From the NCBI GenBank assembly GCA_013697725.1, contig JACCWI010000024.1, positions 62,001-126,000 of the forward strand: a DNA stretch of 64,000 nt, in the 5' to 3' direction. Origin of the DNA: Tatlockia sp. Lineage in GTDB: Bacteria > Pseudomonadota > Gammaproteobacteria > Legionellales > Legionellaceae. Both the position numbers and the translations under genes were made by a program. The notes below the pieces were generated by a model, which saw nothing but the letters and a program-made list of their open reading frames with translations, made no database searches and had not been told where the DNA came from. Shown here in pieces: positions 44,187 to 53,270 of this stretch. How positions within the stretch are numbered: position 1 is the stretch's first letter; each line of letters begins with the position of its first letter.

Positions 44187-44749
44187 TCAATACACTCTTC
44201 TATTTGAAGCCCCGCTATTGGAGCTAAATTAAGGTCTGCCTGCAAAGCGGGCAAATCATTTAAGCTTGCTAAATTAAAATAATCAAGAAAGGCTTTTGTT
44301 GTTGCATAAACGGCAGGCTTTCCTGGCACATCGCGATGACCGGCAATTCTTATCCATTCACGTTCAATCAAGGTTTTTATGATTGAACTACTTAAGGTCA
44401 CGCCTCGAAGCTCTTCAATATCTGCCCGAGTAACAGGTTGTTGGTAAGCAATTATCGCTAAAGTTTCAAGAAGCGCTCGTGAATATTTAGCAGGCTTTTC
44501 TGCATGTAAATTGCTAATCCAAAGACTATATTCAGCTTTGGTTTGTAAACAAAAGCCAGTCGCCAATTCTTTTAATTCAATCGCACGGCTTTTATAATCA
44601 TCGGCTAACTCCCGAAGGGCTACTTCCAGTCGCGCCTGGCCTGGACGCTGCCATTCTGCAAATACCGAATTAAGGTGCTGCAACGACAGGGGTTGCACCG
44701 AATTCATCAATAAGGCTTCAAGTATAAGTTTTAATTCATTATCACCCAT
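44183..44749 (-). CDS. scpB: Segregation and condensation protein ScpB
   Basis: A 188-aa subunit of the SMC-ScpAB (MksB-independent) chromosome-condensing complex, with two winged-helix domains. Conserved: KLILEALLMNSVQPLSLQHL, YSRALLETLAIIAYQQPVTRADIEELRGV, and TLIEREWIRIAGHRDVPGKPAVYATT. The start ATG shares its A with the scpA stop (TGATG). Downstream it overlaps rluB by 4 bp. Confidence 0.94.
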   Translation of the reverse strand: MGDNELKLILEALLMNSVQPLSLQHLNSVFAEWQRPGQARLEVALRELADDYKSRAIELKELATGFCLQTKAEYSLWISNLHAEKPAKYSRALLETLAIIAYQQPVTRADIEELRGVTLSSSIIKTLIEREWIRIAGHRDVPGKPAVYATTKAFLDYFNLASLNDLPALQADLNLAPIAGLQIEECIE

Positions 44750-45543
44750 CAATTAGCCTTTAGATAAATTATTGAATTAGTTTCAGGCTGAACAATAATC
44801 AGCAACGATTGCCTTGCTAATTCTAATATGGCTAATAAAGTTACAACCAAACCCATCCGCCCCTCAATTGGGTTGAATAATTGACTAAATTTAATTGTTT
44901 TTTCTCGGTATAGTCGCTCAAGCACGGTAGTCATTCTTTCCCGAACCGATAAAGTTTCACGGCTAATCTGATGGTGAACCGAATGACTTTGCCGTTTTAT
45001 TAAGTCTTGCATGGCCCCTGTTAGCGAATTAAGCGCAAGCTCAGGATAAATCAAAGTTGGAGCCAGTTTCTCACAGCTGATAGTAAATCGAAATAAATCT
45101 CGTTCGGAGCGAGGAAGCTCGTCTAATAGAGAGGCGGCTTCTTTAATTTGCTCATAAGCCTGTAATTTACGTATTAATTCCATCCGAGGATCGGCTTCAA
45201 TCCCCTCTTCAAGATTTGGGCTTAAGGGCAATAACATGCGTGATTTTATCTCAGCCAGCATAGCCGCCATCACTAAATAATCTGCTGCTAATTCCAAACG
45301 CGTGGCTTCCATCAGCTCAATGTAATTCATATATTGCTGCGTAATAAGCGCAATCGGTATATCCAGAATATCAATATTCTGGCGTCGTATTAGATATAGC
45401 AACAAATCTAGCGGGCCTGAAAAAGAATCCAATAAAATCTCCAGTGCATCCGGCGGAATAAATAAATCCACTGGTGCTTCCCGCATTGGCAAACCGGCAA
45501 CTAGAGCCAAGACGGGTAACGGAGCATTTAATGAACCCAACAT
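44749..45543 (-). CDS. scpA: Segregation and condensation protein ScpA
   Basis: The kleisin subunit joining SMC heads. The 264-aa product has the N-terminal SGPLDLLLYLIRRQNIDILDIPIALITQQY, then AADYLVMAAMLAEIKSRMLLP, a variable acidic linker, and the C-terminal winged helix FSQLFNPIEGRMGLVVTLLAILELARQ. Start ATG shares one base with the trpS stop (TGATG). Tight coupling with scpB reflects complex stoichiometry. Confidence 0.94.
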   Translation of the reverse strand: MLGSLNAPLPVLALVAGLPMREAPVDLFIPPDALEILLDSFSGPLDLLLYLIRRQNIDILDIPIALITQQYMNYIELMEATRLELAADYLVMAAMLAEIKSRMLLPLSPNLEEGIEADPRMELIRKLQAYEQIKEAASLLDELPRSERDLFRFTISCEKLAPTLIYPELALNSLTGAMQDLIKRQSHSVHHQISRETLSVRERMTTVLERLYREKTIKFSQLFNPIEGRMGLVVTLLAILELARQSLLIIVQPETNSIIYLKAN

Positions 45544-46757
45544 CAATAATCCAAACCCATGACTTCACGAATAGTGGATAAATTTTTATTCGCTTCCTGA
45601 CGCGCTGCTTCTGAACCTTCAGCAACTATCCGTTTAACTGAGCCCAAATCCCCCTCATAAATTTTAATTTCTTCCTGGATAGGTCTCAACTCGGCGTTGA
45701 TTGCATCAACAATAGGTCTTTTGCATTCAAGGCAACCAATTCCTGCTGTAGTACAGCCAATTTGCACCCAATCTTTGACTTCTGCTGGAGAATAGATTTT
45801 ATGTAACTGCCAAACTGGACATTTGGCGGGATCACCTGGGTCTGTGCGCTTAACGCGTGCAGGATCAGTTGGCATTGTCAAAATTTTCTTTTCGACTTGA
45901 GCAGGCTCTTCTCGCAAACTTATGGTGTTTTGATAGGATTTGGACATTTTTTGACCATCAATCCCTGGCATTTTGGACGTCTCCGTTAACAACGGCTGGG
46001 GTTCGTTTAAAATAATTTTGCCTGAACCATCCAAATAGCCTAGCAAACGTTCTTTATCACCAATAGATAGATTATTTTGATTTGAAATTAAAGCTTTCGC
46101 TGTATTAAGTGACTCATGTGAGCCGTCTTGCTGAAATTTTTTGCGGAGTTCGGAGTATAGCTTGCTATTTTTTTTCCCCATTTTTTTAATAGCTTCTTCT
46201 GCTAAAAGTTCAAAATTGGGTTCACGTCCATAAAGAAAATTAAAGCGCCTTGCTACTTCCCGAGTTAATTCAATATGAGAAACCTGATCTTCGCCCACGG
46301 GCACATAATCAGCCTGATACAAAAGCACGTCCGCAGATTGCAATAAGGGATAACCTAAAAAGCCAAAAGTTGATAGATCCTTGCTATGCAATTTTGTTTG
46401 CTGATCTTTATAAGTAGGAACTCGTTCAAGCCAACCAATTGGCGTAATCATGGATAATAGAAGATGTAACTCTGCATGTTCAGGAACCCAGGATTGAATA
46501 AATATTTTGGATAAGCTCGGATTAATACCGCAGGCTAACCAGTCTATTACCATATCCCAAAGTATCGTTTCAATAAACCCAGGTTCATCATAACGAGTTG
46601 TTAAACCATGCCAATCGGCAACAAAGAAGTAGCAATCATATTGGTGTTGAAGTTTAAGCCAATTGCGCAGTACTCCATGATAGTGGCCAAGGTGTAGACG
46701 GCCAGAGGCTCTCATACCCGATACAACCCGCTTGTTCGCGCTAAATAAAGCTGACAT
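45543..46757 (-). CDS. trpS: Tryptophan-tRNA ligase with probable Fe-S cluster motif
   Basis: Charges tRNA-Trp. The 404-aa product is about 70 residues longer than usual TrpRS. Class I signatures are HLGH (22-25) and KMSKS (270-274). An extra segment at about 185-250 explains the length. The C-terminal tRNA-binding domain has Cys313-x21-Cys335-x6-Cys342-x2-Cys345, nearly the C-x22-C-x6-C-x2-C [4Fe-4S] motif known from Thermotoga TrpRS. AGGA sits 7 nt before the ATG 46755-46757. Third gene of the rnm-yciO-trpS-scpA-scpB-rluB operon. Confidence 0.94.
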   Translation of the reverse strand: MSALFSANKRVVSGMRASGRLHLGHYHGVLRNWLKLQHQYDCYFFVADWHGLTTRYDEPGFIETILWDMVIDWLACGINPSLSKIFIQSWVPEHAELHLLLSMITPIGWLERVPTYKDQQTKLHSKDLSTFGFLGYPLLQSADVLLYQADYVPVGEDQVSHIELTREVARRFNFLYGREPNFELLAEEAIKKMGKKNSKLYSELRKKFQQDGSHESLNTAKALISNQNNLSIGDKERLLGYLDGSGKIILNEPQPLLTETSKMPGIDGQKMSKSYQNTISLREEPAQVEKKILTMPTDPARVKRTDPGDPAKCPVWQLHKIYSPAEVKDWVQIGCTTAGIGCLECKRPIVDAINAELRPIQEEIKIYEGDLGSVKRIVAEGSEAARQEANKNLSTIREVMGLDY

Positions 46758-46801
46758 CAAAAATCCTTAGCCATTGCTATAAAAATAAATAAAATGTTCA
46801 C

Positions 46802-47422
46802 TTACCTAAAGGGTTCAGGATCCCCTTTTCCTTCTCGTAAAATAACAGGATATTCACCCGTTAAATCAATTACAGTAGTTGGCTCATGACTACAATTTCC
46901 ACCATCAATAATTAAATCAGTTTGATTACCGAGTAAATCCTTAATTGCTTCGGGTTCACTTAAAGGTGCTACGGCACCTGGTAGTATCAAAGTGGTGCTC
47001 ATTAACGGTGTCTCAAGGCATTCAAGCAAAGCCAGGCAAATATTGTTTTCTGGAACACGTAAGCCTAAAGTCTTACGCTTAGGGTGAAGCATTAATCGAG
47101 GCACCTCATGAGTCGCATTTAAGATGAACGTGTAAGACCCTGGAGTAAACGCTTTTAATAACCTAAAAATTGCATTGGATACCTTTGCATAAGTACCTAA
47201 TTGAGATAAATCACGACATACCAAAGTCATATTGTGATTTTTATCCAAATGACGCAGACGTCTGATTCTCTCTAAAGCTGCTTTATTACCTAATTTACAA
47301 CCTAAGGCATAACCTGAATCAGTGGGATAAACGATTACCCCACCGTCTTCTATAATAGCTGCTGCTTGCCTTAACAGGCGCGCTTGCGGATTATCAGGAT
47401 GAATTGCATAAAACTGACTCAT
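46802..47422 (-). CDS. yciO: YciO/Sua5-family protein
   Basis: A 206-aa YrdC-fold protein related to the threonylcarbamoyl-AMP synthase of t6A biosynthesis. GGVIVYPTDSGYALGCKL is the nucleotide-binding core; RRLRHLDKNHNMTLVCRDLSQ and GSYTFILNATHEVPR are typical of the YciO branch, whose own role is unsettled. It lies 12 nt after rnm and 44 nt before trpS, an arrangement like the enterobacterial rnm-yciO neighbourhood near trp genes. Confidence 0.9.
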   Translation of the reverse strand: MSQFYAIHPDNPQARLLRQAAAIIEDGGVIVYPTDSGYALGCKLGNKAALERIRRLRHLDKNHNMTLVCRDLSQLGTYAKVSNAIFRLLKAFTPGSYTFILNATHEVPRLMLHPKRKTLGLRVPENNICLALLECLETPLMSTTLILPGAVAPLSEPEAIKDLLGNQTDLIIDGGNCSHEPTTVIDLTGEYPVILREGKGDPEPFR

Positions 47423-47434
47423 TAAAATCCCCTG

Positions 47435-48262
47435 TTAAATAGTCCATTGATGCCATACAGGCTTGCAATTTAGTGGAAGCTGCGCCTGTCTCCCAAGAGA
47501 AATTCGCGCCTGAGCACCACCATGATAATCGGAACCGGTCGAAGCCAAAAGTCCATATCTTAAACATAACCCCGCCATTTCTCGAATTTGAGTTACGGTC
47601 ATTTCACCAGATACCACTTCAATGCCGACACCACCTGCCTCTTTAAAATCAGAAATTAGCTCTGCTAATTTAGTACGAGTTAATTTATATTTTAAGGGAT
47701 GAGCAATTACCGCATCTCCTTTAGCAGCAAGAATTCCTTCAATCGCAATTGCTATTGAGACCCAGGGTGTTGGTATATAAGCGGGCTTACCTTTTGCTAA
47801 AAATCGTTTAAAAGCAGCTTGCATATCGACAGCAAGGCCCTCATTGATGAGAACTTGAGCCAAATGAGGACGTCCTATGCGACTATGCTGTGCCAACTGA
47901 CAGGCTTTTTCATAGGCATCATCAATACCGAATAGTTTCAATTTCTCAGCAATCAATTGAGCTCGAGAGATTCGACTTTCATTTTGCTTATTAATGAGCT
48001 CGGTGAGTAACTCATTTTGAGGATCAATGTTTAATCCTAAGATATGGATATCGTGGTTTCTCCAGCGTGTACTCAACTCAATACCATTAATAATTCTAAG
48101 AGGATGTGAGCTGGCTGCTTCGTGAAGAGTTGCTAATCCCTCAACGGTGTCATGATCGGTAAGAGCTAAAATCTCAAGCTTAGCCTCCAAAGCACGAGTA
48201 ATTAATTCCTCAGGGCTAAGTTTTCCATCAGAAAAGCAAGAGTGGCAATGTAGATCAATCAT
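47435..48262 (-). CDS. rnm: PHP-domain 5'-3' exoribonuclease / 3',5'-nucleotide phosphatase (RNase AM)
   Basis: A 275-aa PHP phosphoesterase. Metal ligands: DLHCHSCFSDG near residue 3, LTDHDT, NGIELSTRW, and SDYHG near the C-terminus; SRIGRPHLAQVL is typical of the YciV subgroup, known to trim 5' ends of rRNAs and hydrolyse pAp. First gene of the six-gene operon. Start ATG 48260-48262; the 121-bp gap upstream is divergent from the receiver-protein gene. Confidence 0.92.
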   Translation of the reverse strand: MIDLHCHSCFSDGKLSPEELITRALEAKLEILALTDHDTVEGLATLHEAASSHPLRIINGIELSTRWRNHDIHILGLNIDPQNELLTELINKQNESRISRAQLIAEKLKLFGIDDAYEKACQLAQHSRIGRPHLAQVLINEGLAVDMQAAFKRFLAKGKPAYIPTPWVSIAIAIEGILAAKGDAVIAHPLKYKLTRTKLAELISDFKEAGGVGIEVVSGEMTVTQIREMAGLCLRYGLLASTGSDYHGGAQARISLGRQAQLPLNCKPVWHQWTI

Positions 48263-48321
48263 AGGTTTAGGGCTAGAGAAAACGCTTAGTATAGCAAAGA
48301 AGGCTCTTATAAAGTTAAGTT

Positions 48322-48341
48322 TTAAGATAAATTTATCTTAA
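48322..48341. promoter_or_regulatory. 20-bp perfect palindrome, candidate operator
   Basis: TTAAGATAAATTTATCTTAA is fully self-complementary. It lies in the divergent region between rnm and the receiver gene, 43 nt before the latter's start, and its right edge is 4 nt before a TATACT (48346-48351) that could be the -10 box, so the palindrome covers the -35 position. That fits an operator rather than a terminator. Confidence 0.5.
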
Positions 48342-48383
48342 CTGCTATACTTTGAGCAGGAAGGCCTAATTTTTGGATTCAAT

Positions 48384-48857
48384 ATGATTAAAACAGCCAC
48401 ACGACCGGACGAGTTTTTGATCGTATTAGTCGAAGATAATCCTCATCAACGCAATAAAATGAACAATATTCTCAAAGATTGTTTTCCTTTTTCAAAAGTA
48501 AAATCCATTGCCCATGGAATCGAGGCAATGAACTTCCTCCTCACTCCGGTAAATAAATATCATTTAGTAATTTTGGATGGGAAATTAGAAACGTTCCCCA
48601 AAACGTTCATTACGCCAGTTCAAGGCCCAGATATTGCAATTGCAATGCAGGAAAATAATATCGATGTGCCGGTAATTTTATGGACCAACGAACCGGCTAT
48701 GCTTAACCGTTTTGACGAAATATATGGAAAAAGACTTCCGGAAATCGAGAAACCCTGTCGTCGCTCTAATGTTGAGGTGATAGTTAGACCGATCATAGAA
48801 GAGCTTTTAGGATTTAAGTTAGTTGATGAAGATAGAAGCTTTAGACCTTCTCCTTAA
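48384..48857 (+). CDS. Stand-alone receiver-domain protein
   Basis: A 157-aa response-regulator-like protein. IVLVEDNPHQRN supplies the acidic pair, LVILDGKL the phospho-acceptor Asp (near residue 60), VILWTNEP the switch position (Trp-Thr rather than Thr/Ser-Ala), and IEKPC a possible conserved Lys-Pro. An insert of about 15 residues follows the Asp (ETFPKTFITPVQGPD). No output domain is present; only a 25-residue tail. It could be a CheY/Spo0F-like relay. No kinase adjoins it; the nearest, cpxA, has its own regulator. Confidence 0.82.
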   Translation: MIKTATRPDEFLIVLVEDNPHQRNKMNNILKDCFPFSKVKSIAHGIEAMNFLLTPVNKYHLVILDGKLETFPKTFITPVQGPDIAIAMQENNIDVPVILWTNEPAMLNRFDEIYGKRLPEIEKPCRRSNVEVIVRPIIEELLGFKLVDEDRSFRPSP

Positions 48858-48925
48858 TTCTAGTACTTGCAAACTTACCAGTTAATAACTATTCTTCAAC
48901 AATAGAAACCAATTAAATCATCACT

Positions 48926-49873
48926 TTGAGCAGTTTTTCACATACGATAATAAAATATTCCCACCTTAGTCCCAGCCAGCTGGCAAATCTTTGTGGGGAA
49001 TTACATGAAAATATTAAGTTGATAGAACGTCTTCTTAATTTAACAATTAAAATTGGCCATAATGAAGCGCATCTGAAAGGTCATTCCGAGTTTTTCAATG
49101 AAGCCAGTGAGCTTATTCATCAACTTCATCAGCTTAGTGATAAGCCTCTATCTCCTAAACAGATCAAAGAGTTATTCCATGAACATAAGGGTTCCCACTT
49201 TACTATGACTCCACAACTTAAATTGAGCCGTAAAGCTATAAGCGCTCGAAATGGTATCCAGGCTGAGTATTTAAATAGCATCAATAGCCATGATATTACT
49301 TTCGCTGTAGGGCCTGCCGGGACTGGCAAAACCTACCTTGCAGTGGCTAAAGCGATCGAAAATTTTGAGAAAGGCGAAATACAACGTTTAATTTTTGTGC
49401 GTCCAGCGGTTGAAGCTGGAGAAAAATTAGGCTTTTTGCCCGGCGATTTGGTAGAAAAAGTGCTTCCTTATTTAAGGCCAATTTATGATGCTTTGTATGA
49501 AATGATTGGTTTTAAAGAAACTCAAAAACTTATTAAGTCGGACGTTATCGAAGTTCTTCCTCTCGCCTTTATGCGCGGCAGAACTTTAAATGAAGCTTTT
49601 ATTATTTTAGATGAAGCCCAAAATACAACCATTCTACAAATGAAAATGTTTTTAACCCGCATGGGCTTTGGTTCTAAAGCTGTGGTAACTGGCGATATGA
49701 CTCAAGTCGATCTGCCACGAGGTACTGCTTCAGGTCTCTCACATGCTATTAAACTCCTGGCAAACATTGACGAAATTGGTATTCATACCTTCACAAGCAA
49801 GGAAGTGGTTCGCCATCCTTTAATTTCCCGCATCGTGGATTGCTATGACAAAGGGGCAGATAAAGAATCATGA
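48926..49873 (+). CDS. ybeZ: PhoH-like ATPase YbeZ
   Basis: A 315-aa P-loop ATPase/helicase-like protein working with YbeY in rRNA metabolism. Walker A GPAGTGKT (129-136), LIFVRPAVEAGEKLGFLPGD, Walker B IILDEAQNTT and VVTGDMTQVDLP are intact; the first 110 residues contain the RNA-binding-like N-domain. The start must be TTG at 48926-48928, because an in-frame stop precedes it and the next Met lies at residue 94, inside conserved sequence. Overlaps ybeY by 4 bp. Confidence 0.93.
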   Translation: MSSFSHTIIKYSHLSPSQLANLCGELHENIKLIERLLNLTIKIGHNEAHLKGHSEFFNEASELIHQLHQLSDKPLSPKQIKELFHEHKGSHFTMTPQLKLSRKAISARNGIQAEYLNSINSHDITFAVGPAGTGKTYLAVAKAIENFEKGEIQRLIFVRPAVEAGEKLGFLPGDLVEKVLPYLRPIYDALYEMIGFKETQKLIKSDVIEVLPLAFMRGRTLNEAFIILDEAQNTTILQMKMFLTRMGFGSKAVVTGDMTQVDLPRGTASGLSHAIKLLANIDEIGIHTFTSKEVVRHPLISRIVDCYDKGADKES

Positions 49874-50346
49874 CCTTTCATATCGATATACAATGGGCCT
49901 GCGAACAAATCATAACAATAAGTGACGACCTTTTAGTTAGATGGGCAGAACTTCCACTGCTCGAACACGAAAATACAGCAGAGTTAACCCTACGTCTTGT
50001 CAACGCTGAGGAAATGACTCATTTAAACCATCACTATCGTCAGCAAAATAAATTAACCAATGTGCTTGCCTTTCCCAGTGAAATTCCTGATTTGGTTGAA
50101 CTCGATTATCCCTTTTTAGGCGACGTAGTAATTTGCCCTATGGTGGTAGAAAGGGAATGTTCTGAGCAAGGAAAAACCCTGGAAGCGCATTGCGCACATC
50201 TGGTAATTCATGGGGTTTTACATTTATTAGGCTATGATCATATTAAGGATGATGGTGCCCAACAGATGCAAGCAATCGAAACCCGATTACTTAGTCAACT
50301 GGGTTTTGCGGATCCTTATCAGATAGAGGATGAAAATTTTGGCTAA
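49870..50346 (+). CDS. ybeY: Endoribonuclease YbeY
   Basis: A 158-aa zinc metalloprotein for 16S rRNA 3'-end maturation and ribosome quality control. The metal-binding HLVIHGVLHLLGYDH near residue 114 has three His, and NKLTNVLAFPSE is the other hallmark. ATG overlaps the ybeZ stop. Followed, with 17 bp overlap, by the corC gene: the classic ybeZYX order; lnt is not next. Confidence 0.95.
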   Translation: MTFHIDIQWACEQIITISDDLLVRWAELPLLEHENTAELTLRLVNAEEMTHLNHHYRQQNKLTNVLAFPSEIPDLVELDYPFLGDVVICPMVVERECSEQGKTLEAHCAHLVIHGVLHLLGYDHIKDDGAQQMQAIETRLLSQLGFADPYQIEDENFG

Positions 50347-51172
50347 AGAGGATGACAATTGTTCCATGTTTTCACGTTTATGGCAGTTTTTACAGATAGA
50401 ACCAAAAAATAAGGACGAGCTAGTTGATCTCTTACGAGACGCGCATGGTCGCTCGCTCATTGACTCAGAAACTTTAGGCATGATTGAAGGAGTAATTCAA
50501 TTTTCTCAAATGCGGGTTCGCGACATAATGCTGCCAAAAAAACAAATGACCTGTATCTCTCAAAGTGCTGAACTCAAAGAAATTATTGAAATTGTAACAG
50601 GTTCAGGCCACTCTCGTTTTCCAGTGACTGCCGATCATGGGGATGAAATTATCGGCATTTTACACGCGAAAGATTTATTAGGTTTTAAATTAGAAAATAA
50701 TTCAGATTTTGATATCGATGATATTATTCGTTCCGCCCGCTTTGTTCCCGAGAGTAAACGACTCGATATACTCCTCGCTGAATTTCGTAACAATCGCAAT
50801 CACATGGCTATTGTCGTTGATGAATACGGCGCTGTGAATGGTTTTGTTACCATAGAGGATATTATCGAACAAATAATTGGCGATATTGAGGACGAGTTCG
50901 ATATCGACGAAGAAGCTTATATTAAGTCGCATGGTGATGATTACTTTATTGTGAAAGCACATACGCCTATTGAGGAATTTAATGAGCAACTGCATGCAAG
51001 TTTTAGCGATGATAGCTATGACACTATTGGCGGCATTGTTATGACTAACTTTGGATACCTACCTACTCGTGGTGAAGCAATCACAATTGATCAATTTGAA
51101 TTTAAAGTAATAAATGCTGATGCACGGCGTATAAAGCTTTTAGCCTGTTATGATAAACGCAGCAAGAGTTGA
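50330..51172 (+). CDS. ybeX: CorC/YbeX CBS-domain protein
   Basis: A 280-aa cytosolic protein with two CBS domains (about 70-190; VRDIMLPKKQMTCI, SRFPVT, GILHAKDLLGF, VVDEYGAVNGFVTIEDIIEQIIGDI) and a C-terminal CorC_HlyC domain with SYDTIGGIVMTNFGYLPTRGE. Linked to Mg/Co efflux or ribosome function as the third gene of ybeZYX. The ATG at 50330 overlaps ybeY and directly follows AGAGG; the ATG at 50366 (MFSRLWQF) is an alternative giving 268 aa. Confidence 0.93.
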   Translation: MKILAKEDDNCSMFSRLWQFLQIEPKNKDELVDLLRDAHGRSLIDSETLGMIEGVIQFSQMRVRDIMLPKKQMTCISQSAELKEIIEIVTGSGHSRFPVTADHGDEIIGILHAKDLLGFKLENNSDFDIDDIIRSARFVPESKRLDILLAEFRNNRNHMAIVVDEYGAVNGFVTIEDIIEQIIGDIEDEFDIDEEAYIKSHGDDYFIVKAHTPIEEFNEQLHASFSDDSYDTIGGIVMTNFGYLPTRGEAITIDQFEFKVINADARRIKLLACYDKRSKS

Positions 51173-51214
51173 TTTGCCTAGTGCGCAGAAATTTAAATTA
51201 AGGACTGCCAAGTA

Positions 51215-51895
51215 ATGAATAGCAATATTTTAATTGTCGATGATGATACAGAATTAACCGATCTTTTACTACAATACCTTGAGCCCGAAGGATTTAATGT
51301 TAGTTGTGTTCATGATGGCGAAACTGCTGTGAAAGTAGCACTTAATAAAACCTTTGATGCAATTATATTGGATGTTATGTTGCCAAAATTGAATGGCTTC
51401 GAAGTTCTTAAAGCCATTCGCGAGCATCTAGAAACTCCCGTTCTAATGCTTACAGCACGAGGAGATGATATTGACCGTATTGTTGGCCTTGAAATTGGTG
51501 CGGATGATTACTTACCAAAACCCTGTAACCCTCGAGAACTGGTCGCAAGGTTACGAGCAATTCTTCGACGAACCCAAAAAATACCCACTCAGCGCCCAAT
51601 AATAGAACATCACAACATTATTGTTAATTGTTCCACACGCACAGCTACTCATGAAGGGGAGCTAATGGAACTTACCAACGCGGAATTTAATATCTTGGAA
51701 ATGCTTATCAAATCACCGGGTCAAGCCTTTTCCAAAGAAGAGTTAACTGAATATGCTTTAGGTAGAAAATATACCGCTTATGATCGATCAATTGATGTGC
51801 ATATTTCCAACCTGCGCAACAAATTGGGTGAAAATCCACAAGGTGAACCCATCGTAAAAACAGTCCGGGGGTTTGGATATATGTTTAATGCGTAG
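51215..51895 (+). CDS. cpxR: Response regulator CpxR
   Basis: OmpR/PhoB-type regulator of 226 aa. Receiver domain with ILIVDDDTEL, phospho-Asp in IILDVMLPKLNG, LMLTARG and LPKPCNPREL; winged-helix output from about 125 with EFNILEMLIKSPGQAFSKEEL and RSIDVHISNLRNKLG. GADDYLPKPCNPRELVARLRA is typical of CpxR. In L. pneumophila CpxR controls several icm/dot genes and effectors. AAGGA lies before the ATG. The cpxA start overlaps its stop by 8 bp. Confidence 0.92.
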   Translation: MNSNILIVDDDTELTDLLLQYLEPEGFNVSCVHDGETAVKVALNKTFDAIILDVMLPKLNGFEVLKAIREHLETPVLMLTARGDDIDRIVGLEIGADDYLPKPCNPRELVARLRAILRRTQKIPTQRPIIEHHNIIVNCSTRTATHEGELMELTNAEFNILEMLIKSPGQAFSKEELTEYALGRKYTAYDRSIDVHISNLRNKLGENPQGEPIVKTVRGFGYMFNA

Positions 51896-53270
51896 TTTAT
51901 ATTGGAAAATATTTCTGACATTTTGGCTCGCTACCATATTAATCATTATTACCACCGCCTGGGTCACTAGCGAAATTGCCCAAAAATCCTCGGTTCCGGC
52001 GCGAGAACGTGTATTTATGGATAGCTATGCTCATGCCGCTGTGATTACCTTTGAATCAGGTCAATATAAAGCGCTAAAGCCCTGGCTTGCCCATACGGGT
52101 GAAGCAAAACAAATTACTCTTTATCTGTTAACCAATACCGGTGAAATTATCGGGAACCAAAAACCTCCAGAAATTGTGCAGCAAATATCAATTAATTTGG
52201 CTCGAGACGAATTGGATGATGGATTATTAAAATTTGGTGACATCATTGTTAGTCACGAAATCGTTTCTCTTTCAGGAAAAGCCTATCGACTGGTTGCAGT
52301 TTCAAAAAAACCTTTAGCCCATTTCGTTGAAATCCCCTGGGCAGGTTTAACGCTTCGATTGGCAATTGCGATAATTATTAGCGGTTTTATTTGCTACCTA
52401 CTTTCTGTTTATTTAACCAAGCCCCTTCGTTTACTTCGATTAGCTGCAAAATCGATTGCCACAGGCAATCTAAACACGCGAGTTGGCCACTTTAAAGGAC
52501 ATTATCGCGATGAAATTGCTGAATTAAGCGGTGAATTTGATAAAATGGCTGAGCAAATACAAGAAATTATGAACTCTAAAGAACGTCTTTTGCAGGACAT
52601 TTCCCATGAATTACGCTCACCCTTGGCAAGAATGCAAATTGCAATTGAATTAGGCCGAAATAAAGCTACTCATGGCGCTGAATCTGAATTTAATCGGATG
52701 GAAACTGAATGTAACCGCTTAAATGCTTTAATCGGAGAAATACTTGATTTCGCAAGACTGGATAATCCTTCAACTCATTTGAATAAATCACTAATTAATT
52801 TAGCTGACTTAGTAAAACAAGTTGTCGATGATGCTAATTTTGAGGTAGGCGGCTCTCAAGCAGTAGTAAAATTTCATGCATCCTCTAATTGTGAATTATT
52901 TCTTGAAGAGCGATTAGTTCATCGCGCTATTGAAAACATCATACGAAATGCAATACGATACTCCGTCCCCAATCCACAGATAGATGTTCATTTGTACTGG
53001 GCTGCTTCAAATACGGATATAATTATTGATATTGATGATAATGGACCGGGTGTGCCGGAAGAACAGTTGGAGAAAATTTTCAATCCCTTTTATCGAGTAG
53101 ACGCATCAAGGGAAAAGAAAACAGGAGGTTACGGGCTTGGCTTATCGATAGCGCAACAAGCCATCAAACTTCACCATGGTTGTATTAAAGCAATGAATCG
53201 TGAACAGGGCGGTTTAAGGGTTAAAATTGTCTTTCCTACTTTGGTAAATCAAAAACATGAAAATTTTTAA
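51888..53270 (+). CDS. cpxA: Sensor histidine kinase CpxA
   Basis: Envelope-stress sensor, 460 aa from the ATG at 51888 (MRSLYWKIF). Two membrane helices (about 8-28 and 155-175) frame a periplasmic domain; HAMP follows (YLTKPLRLLRLAAKSIATGNLNTRV), then HisKA with the phospho-His in DISHELRSPLARMQ, and HATPase boxes N (NIIRNAIRYS), G1 (DIDDNGPGVP), F (FNPFYRVD) and G2 (GGYGLGLSIA). Its end overlaps the transporter gene by 14 bp, so dctA is cotranslated with cpxRA. Confidence 0.92.
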   Translation: MRSLYWKIFLTFWLATILIIITTAWVTSEIAQKSSVPARERVFMDSYAHAAVITFESGQYKALKPWLAHTGEAKQITLYLLTNTGEIIGNQKPPEIVQQISINLARDELDDGLLKFGDIIVSHEIVSLSGKAYRLVAVSKKPLAHFVEIPWAGLTLRLAIAIIISGFICYLLSVYLTKPLRLLRLAAKSIATGNLNTRVGHFKGHYRDEIAELSGEFDKMAEQIQEIMNSKERLLQDISHELRSPLARMQIAIELGRNKATHGAESEFNRMETECNRLNALIGEILDFARLDNPSTHLNKSLINLADLVKQVVDDANFEVGGSQAVVKFHASSNCELFLEERLVHRAIENIIRNAIRYSVPNPQIDVHLYWAASNTDIIIDIDDNGPGVPEEQLEKIFNPFYRVDASREKKTGGYGLGLSIAQQAIKLHHGCIKAMNREQGGLRVKIVFPTLVNQKHENF

